The notes under the pieces: generated by a model
The model's input: the letters and a program-made list of their open reading frames with translations, nothing else
The model's database searches: none
What the model was told of the DNA's origin: nothing
Made by a program: the position numbers and the translations under genes
Assembly (NCBI GenBank): GCA_003223695.1
Contig: QHVY01000264.1
Span: forward strand, 7,611-25,645
Direction: 5' to 3'
DNA length: 18,035 nucleotides
Origin: Acidobacteriota bacterium
GTDB lineage: Bacteria > Acidobacteriota > Thermoanaerobaculia > Gp7-AA8
In this document: piece by piece, positions 14,353 through 18,035 of the stretch
Layout of the letters: each line of letters opens with the position of its first letter
How positions within the stretch are numbered: position 1 is the stretch's first letter

Positions 14353-15162
14353 TTACGTGCGCGGCGCTGCGGGGGCGGCGGGCGGTGGAGGTGGGGGCGG
14401 TGGCGGCGCGCCGTTATCGATGTTGATGTCGCCGTTCACTGTGCTGATCTTCAGCGTATATCTGCCGCCGTTTACCTCGCCCGACACGCGGCGGCTTCCG
14501 GGATGCGAATGAATATTCAGCGGAAACGCGGCCTCGAAGTCGCCGTTCACTTGCGTGAAGTCGCCGAGGAATGAAGCAGTCGGCGGAAGGACGCAGGTGA
14601 CGCGTCCGTTGACTGTGCCGAGCTGCGCGCCATGGAAGTCGTTCAGGAACTTCGCCTGAATGCGGCCGTTCACGCTCTTCGCGGTCACTTCATTCGAGCC
14701 GGTCGTCTCGAGATCCATCGATCCGTTGACAGTCTTCGCGCTCGTTTCACCAGCAATTCCACGCGTGGCGATCTTCCCATTGATCGTGACGAGCTTCAGC
14801 GCGACCTGCGGTGGAACGTGCAGCTCGTAGTCGACGCGCACCTCTTTGCCGAAGAAATGGAACCGATGCTCGCCTCGTGTGCGAATGGAAAGCGTGTCGC
14901 CGTCAACGTCCGCTCGCAAGTACCCTTCGTACGGTTCCTTCGGGTTCGGATGTACGCCGCGAGCGCGGACTGTAGCCGTCATTCTGATCTCGTTGGGCGA
15001 GTCGCCCTCAACGCTAACCATCCCGTTCACCTCGCTGACCTCGAGGCGGGCGAGGTTTGCCGCTGGCCACTTGCTGTCGAAATGCGCGCTCCGCTCCTCC
15101 AGCGGGACGCATCCCGCGAGAAGCGCAACTGCGAACAGCGAATACACGAGCCGTGGACGCAT
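14353..15162 (-). CDS. DUF4097-type beta-repeat lipoprotein with polyproline tail
   Basis: A 269-residue protein. The signal MRPRLVYSLFAVALLAGC has a perfect lipobox with Cys18. The body is a repetitive beta structure with the motif VNG recurring about every 20-30 residues (SEVNGMVSV, TINGKIA, TVNGSMDL, SVNGRIQ, TVNGRVT, QVNGDF, TVNGDI), typical of the DUF4097 adhesin-like fold. The end is a run of nine prolines followed by AAPAAPRT. The ATG at 15162 has AGAGG 6 nt upstream and yields the lipoprotein signal; the frame is open to 15216. The polyproline run would need EF-P for smooth translation. The function is unknown; envelope location is firm. Confidence 0.88.
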   Translation of the reverse strand: MRPRLVYSLFAVALLAGCVPLEERSAHFDSKWPAANLARLEVSEVNGMVSVEGDSPNEIRMTATVRARGVHPNPKEPYEGYLRADVDGDTLSIRTRGEHRFHFFGKEVRVDYELHVPPQVALKLVTINGKIATRGIAGETSAKTVNGSMDLETTGSNEVTAKSVNGRIQAKFLNDFHGAQLGTVNGRVTCVLPPTASFLGDFTQVNGDFEAAFPLNIHSHPGSRRVSGEVNGGRYTLKISTVNGDINIDNGAPPPPPPPPPAAPAAPRT

Positions 15163-15183
15163 AGGACCTCTGCAGGAAGGTCT

Positions 15184-15192
15184 TACGATAAT
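15184..15192 (+). promoter_or_regulatory. Overlapping divergent -10 elements (TACGATAAT)
   Basis: On the plus strand TACGAT ends 8 nt before the RDD gene ATG, with no ribosome site. On the minus strand TATCGT, overlapping it, lies about 22 nt before the lipoprotein ATG, which does have a ribosome site. The near-symmetric sequence could fire in both directions, giving one leaderless and one leadered message. Confidence 0.4.
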
Positions 15193-15197
15193 GCGCG

Positions 15198-15599
15198 ATG
15201 AATGTTGCACAGACAACGCTGCTCCGCGTGGCGGCCTTCCTGGTCGATGCCGTGTCGATGTCCATCGTTCTGATCCTCCCCGCCTCGATCATCAGCTACA
15301 CGCTGGCGTGGGTGGGCGGGGCGGTGCAGGCGATCGCGATTGTCTGGGTTGTTGCCCTGGCGCTGCTGCTGATCGGCCTGCTGATTCGCGACGGATACCG
15401 CGGCAGGTCGTTAGGCAAGCAGATTCTGGGCCTCCGCCTCCTCACGCCGCACGGAGAAGGCTGCGGATATGGCCGCTCGGTTGTGCGCAACCTGCCGCTG
15501 ATCATTCCGGTTTGGAATCTGCTCGAGGCTGCCCTGGTCATCGCCGGCCGTGCACGTACTGGCGACCGCATCGCGCACACGAGCGTCACAGAAGAGTAA
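15198..15599 (+). CDS. RDD family membrane protein
   Basis: A 133-residue integral membrane protein. The family signature is complete: RVAAFLVDAV near residue 10 (Arg and Asp), RGRSLGKQILGLRL near 68-81, and RTGDRIAHTSV near the end (the second Asp). There are two strong membrane segments (about 20-40 and 42-63) and a third, weaker one near 95-115. Family members have been linked to ion transport, but the substrate is unknown here. The ATG at 15198 is preceded by TACGATAAT and no Shine-Dalgarno site. Its last 14 bp overlap the convergent yigZ gene, so no terminator separates them. Confidence 0.92.
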   Translation: MNVAQTTLLRVAAFLVDAVSMSIVLILPASIISYTLAWVGGAVQAIAIVWVVALALLLIGLLIRDGYRGRSLGKQILGLRLLTPHGEGCGYGRSVVRNLPLIIPVWNLLEAALVIAGRARTGDRIAHTSVTEE

Positions 15600-16173
15600 G
15601 CCGGCGGGCCGCGAGGGCCTTCACGAATTCCTCGCGCTTCGATCGCCTCACATCGAACGCAAACTCGTTCGGTTCGCCAAACCGCTCTGCAATCAGCACG
15701 GCTCCTGGCGGATCTATGAGTCGGTAAACATCTGACATTCGATCGAATGGCGCCGCGACACGAACGCGATCGTATACATAATGATCAACGATTTTTGCTC
15801 GCTGCAGCGCCTCAGCAGCCGTCTCGCGATATGCCCGCGACAGACCGCCCGTCCCGAGCTTCACACCTCCGAACCAGCGCACCACCACGACGGCGACGTC
15901 GAACAGATCCGCGCCCTCGATCGCGGAGAGAATCGGCCGCCCCGCCGTTCCCGACGGCTCACCCGCGTCCGCGCTCCGCGAGCGAGCATCAGCAAACAGC
16001 CGGAGAGCCCAGCAGTGATGCGTCGCATCAAAGTGGCGCTTCGTAATCGCGCTGAGCTCTTCGAAGAATTTCTCCTCGGTCGCGATCGGAAAGGCGATGC
16101 CGAGGAAGTCGGAGCGCTCGATCTTGTGCCGAAACTCCGCGGCGCCGCCGATCGAGCGATAGTGATCGTTCAG
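15586..16173 (-). CDS. yigZ: YigZ/IMPACT family protein
   Basis: A 195-residue member of the IMPACT family. The hallmarks are GEPSGTAGRPIL at about 71-82 and VVRWFGGVKLGTGGLSRAY at about 97-115, followed by the small C-terminal domain. The bacterial function is unsettled; a role near translation or peptide handling has been suggested. There is no ATG, GTG or TTG in frame between the ATG at 16281, which is deep inside the previous gene, and the conserved core. I place the start at CTG 16173: it has CGGAG 6 nt upstream, and its CTGA overlaps the original stop of the ATP-grasp gene by 4 bp, the same geometry as other pairs in this window. That gives the usual length. Confidence 0.88.
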   Translation of the reverse strand: MNDHYRSIGGAAEFRHKIERSDFLGIAFPIATEEKFFEELSAITKRHFDATHHCWALRLFADARSRSADAGEPSGTAGRPILSAIEGADLFDVAVVVVRWFGGVKLGTGGLSRAYRETAAEALQRAKIVDHYVYDRVRVAAPFDRMSDVYRLIDPPGAVLIAERFGEPNEFAFDVRRSKREEFVKALAARRLTLL

Positions 16174-17155
16174 ATCGCGCTCCGCTCGCGAATCGGATGG
16201 CGCATCGCCAGCTCCACAATGCGCTCGATGACGTCGCAAACTCGGCGCTGCTGTCGAGCCACGGATTCGGATTGACCTCAATGACGTACGGGACTCCGTC
16301 CGGTGTTAGGCGCATGTCGATGCGCGCATAGTCGCGGATCAGCAGCGCGTTCCATGCTCCGATCGCCGCCTCGCGAATTCGCGTCATCACCTCTTCATTC
16401 TCCACGATGTCCTTCGGCACAAACTCTTTCGCTTCCTTGAAGTCATGATCCCACTTCGCTTCCGTGCCGGCGATGCGCGGCAGCTCGGGCGGCAGTTTCG
16501 ACAGGTCCCACTCGATCGGCGGTAGGACCGCAGGTGGATTGCCGATCAGCGAGACGTAGATTTCCCGTCCATCGATGTACTGCTCGACGAGCGCCGGATT
16601 GTGAAACTCGTTGTGGATGGCGAACACGCGCTCCACCGCCTCGTCAACGCTGTGCACGACTGACCTTGCGTCGATGCCGATCGACGCATCCATCGCGGTC
16701 GGTTTCACCATCAGCGGAAACAGATCGAGGCTGGGATGTCCTTCGACGCGTCCGCCGGGAGCGATGATGGCGAACTCGGGAGATTTGATTCCGTGAAACT
16801 CGAACAGTTTTTTTGCCAGCGATTTGTCGCCGGCGAGCGTCAGCGCGAGCGAGCCCGATCCGGTGAATCGCTTCTCCAGCAGCTCGAGAAGCGCAGCGAT
16901 GCGCCGCTCTTCGTCGGGCGCGCCGCCGAGGGATTCGCAGACGTTGAAGATGAGGTCGGAGGCATCGTCCTCCAACTGCCGCACGAGTTTCTTGAGGGGC
17001 GCTTCCGCGGCCAGGCATTTGATCGAGTGGCCCCGCTTGCCGAGCACGCTCGCAATTTGTTTACAAACGAGCTCCGGAACTTTTTTGCCCTCGGCCAGCG
17101 CATCCGCACGCACTTGCTCTTCCTGCGCATCGTACAAAACAGTGATCGACGGCAT
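16028..17155 (-). CDS. D-Ala-D-Ala-ligase-like ATP-grasp protein, frameshifted near C-terminus
   Basis: The first 307 residues are a clean ATP-grasp ligase of the group annotated as D-alanine-D-alanine ligase: SITVLYDA at the start, FNVCESLGG (70-78), DKSLAKKLFEFHGI, FPLMVKP (146-152), EQYIDGREIYV (191-201) and the metal-binding EVNPNP (E293, N295). After SAEFA (303-307, about nt 16235) the expected C-terminal helix appears in another frame as DVIERIVELAMR and stops at 16170. About 11 residues usually found between them are missing, so a loss of about 34 bp is likely. As written, the frame instead runs on to 16028 through unrelated sequence inside yigZ. The active site is intact. The ATG at 17155 is used. 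True DD-ligase function is uncertain, as this group is distinct from Ddl. Confidence 0.82.
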   Translation of the reverse strand: MPSITVLYDAQEEQVRADALAEGKKVPELVCKQIASVLGKRGHSIKCLAAEAPLKKLVRQLEDDASDLIFNVCESLGGAPDEERRIAALLELLEKRFTGSGSLALTLAGDKSLAKKLFEFHGIKSPEFAIIAPGGRVEGHPSLDLFPLMVKPTAMDASIGIDARSVVHSVDEAVERVFAIHNEFHNPALVEQYIDGREIYVSLIGNPPAVLPPIEWDLSKLPPELPRIAGTEAKWDHDFKEAKEFVPKDIVENEEVMTRIREAAIGAWNALLIRDYARIDMRLTPDGVPYVIEVNPNPWLDSSAEFATSSSALWSWRCAIRFASGARSERSLSLDRRRRGVSAQDRALRLPRHRLSDRDRGEILRRAQRDYEAPL

Positions 17156-17171
17156 GCCAGATTCAGCCGTG

Positions 17172-17177
17172 TACAAT
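17172..17177 (+). promoter_or_regulatory. Candidate -10 element for enolase (TACAAT)
   Basis: TACAAT ends 9 nt before the enolase ATG, with GCGCGCGCC between and no ribosome site. Transcription would begin at or next to the ATG, giving a leaderless message. The divergent ATP-grasp start is 17 bp away on the other side. No -35 box is clear. Confidence 0.5.
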
Positions 17178-17186
17178 GCGCGCGCC

Positions 17187-18035
17187 ATGTTCAAAATCGT
17201 CGAGCTTTTCGCGCGCGAAATCCTCGACTCTCGCGGCAATCCGACGATTGAAGTCGACTGCATCCTCGACGGCGGCGCCCTCGGCCGGGCAGCCGTTCCT
17301 TCGGGCGCATCAACCGGTTCGCGCGAGGCGCTCGAGCTTCGCGACGGCGATAAGAAGCGTTTTGGCGCCAAGGGCGTGCTCGAGGCCATAAACAACGTCA
17401 ATCACGCGATCTCAGATGAGCTCGAAGGCATGGACGCGCGCGAGCAGGGCATGATCGACATGCTGATGAAGCAGCTCGATGGGACGCAGAACAAAGCAAA
17501 GCTCGGCGCGAATGCAATCCTCGGCGTTTCGCTGGCGATCGCTCGAGCCGCCGCCGAAGCCGCCGGTCTCCCGCTCTTCGAATACCTCGGCGGTCCCGGT
17601 GCGCGCACGCTGCCGGTACCGCAGATGAACGTGATCAATGGCGGCGTTCATGCGGACAACAATCTCGACGTGCAGGAGTTCATGATCGTTCCCGCCGGCT
17701 TCGAGACGTTCTCCGATGCGCTGCGCGCAGGCGTCGAGACGTTTCACTCGCTGAAGAAGACACTGCACGAAAAGAAGCTCATGACGTCCGTGGGCGATGA
17801 AGGCGGCTTCGCGCCAGATCTCAAATCGAATACCGAAGCGCTGGATCTGATCCTCATCGCGATTGAGAAGGCGGGCTACAAAGCCGGCGAGCAGATTTTC
17901 CTCGGCCTCGACGCTGCGGCGTCCGAGTTCTATAGTAATGGTTACTATAGCTTCGAAGGACAGAAACGCTCCGGCGCGGACATGATCGCGTATTACCAGA
18001 ATCTGAAGCGTTCGTATCCGATCATCTCGATGGAG
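17187..18035 (+). CDS. eno: Enolase, 3' end cut by window edge
   Basis: Converts 2-phosphoglycerate to phosphoenolpyruvate in glycolysis. 283 of about 430 residues are present. It begins MFKIVELFAREILDSRGNPT, followed by VPSGASTGSREALELRDGD, KLGANAILGVSLA, GGVHADNNLDVQEFM, VGDEGGFAPDL and FLGLDAAASEFY, which supplies the metal-binding Asp (GLD). The remaining catalytic lysine and C-terminal barrel lie off-window. It is a single gene with its own promoter, divergent from the ATP-grasp gene. A perfect palindrome at 17930-17950 is embedded in the frame and encodes YSNGYYS just after ASEF. No defect is seen. Confidence 0.97.
   Translation, partial: MFKIVELFAREILDSRGNPTIEVDCILDGGALGRAAVPSGASTGSREALELRDGDKKRFGAKGVLEAINNVNHAISDELEGMDAREQGMIDMLMKQLDGTQNKAKLGANAILGVSLAIARAAAEAAGLPLFEYLGGPGARTLPVPQMNVINGGVHADNNLDVQEFMIVPAGFETFSDALRAGVETFHSLKKTLHEKKLMTSVGDEGGFAPDLKSNTEALDLILIAIEKAGYKAGEQIFLGLDAAASEFYSNGYYSFEGQKRSGADMIAYYQNLKRSYPIISME
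17930..17950. repeat. In-gene palindrome, copy 2 (CTATAGTAA-TGG-TTACTATAG)
   Basis: A perfect inverted repeat with 9-bp arms and a 3-nt spacer inside enolase, read as TAT AGT AAT GGT TAC TAT AG, coding YSNGYY plus the start of a serine. The arms and reading phase are identical to those of the copy at 6113-6133; only the spacer differs. Enolases often carry a loop of this length here, so the protein is probably undisturbed. Confidence 0.85.

Overview
The window looks like chromosomal DNA from a GC-rich member of the Acidobacteriota. The best evidence is a large secreted von Willebrand A protein of the type known as the 'VWFA-related Acidobacterial domain' (4058-5839). GC-rich codon use and several kinds of short intergenic palindrome fit this. 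I cannot place it below phylum level. I see no tRNA, rRNA, CRISPR array, transposase or phage gene. Two genes are cut by the edges: serA at the left and enolase at the right.

Layout. (1) 1-4033, minus strand: a tight cluster in the order mobB, gph-like phosphatase, serB, class V aminotransferase, serA. The first four touch or overlap by 1-4 bp. The last three can make serine from 3-phosphoglycerate. (2) 4058-6877, plus strand: the VWA protein, a TlpA-like thiol oxidoreductase and a second secreted thioredoxin-fold protein, overlapping. (3) 6936-10739, minus strand: a membrane-anchored Slt-type lytic transglycosylase, preceded by a coiled-coil, proline-rich protein with a possible GAF domain. 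A 174-bp inverted-repeat element lies between them. (4) 10825-12703, plus strand: a TPR/BamE-like lipoprotein, an FmdB zinc ribbon, an EcsC-family protein and a small unknown protein. (5) 12764-15162, minus strand: a GT-C-like multi-pass membrane protein, preceded by a DUF4097-type lipoprotein. (6) 15198-15599, plus strand: an RDD membrane protein. (7) 15586-17155, minus strand: a D-Ala-D-Ala-ligase-like ATP-grasp protein with a C-terminal frameshift, then a YigZ/IMPACT protein. (8) 17187 to the end, plus strand: enolase.

Most genes are ordinary housekeeping or envelope genes. The unusual content is in the DNA itself. Five intergenic gaps hold palindromic repeats of unrelated sequence. Two identical palindromes (CTATAGTAA, 3 nt, TTACTATAG) lie inside tlpA and enolase in the same reading phase. 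Five genes have a TANNNT hexamer 7-9 nt before the start codon, the signature expected of leaderless transcripts. The ATP-grasp gene appears to have lost about 34 bp near its 3' end, and the next gene appears to start at CTG. I found no convincing new multi-gene defence or biosynthetic system; the in-gene palindromes are the best candidate for something undescribed.
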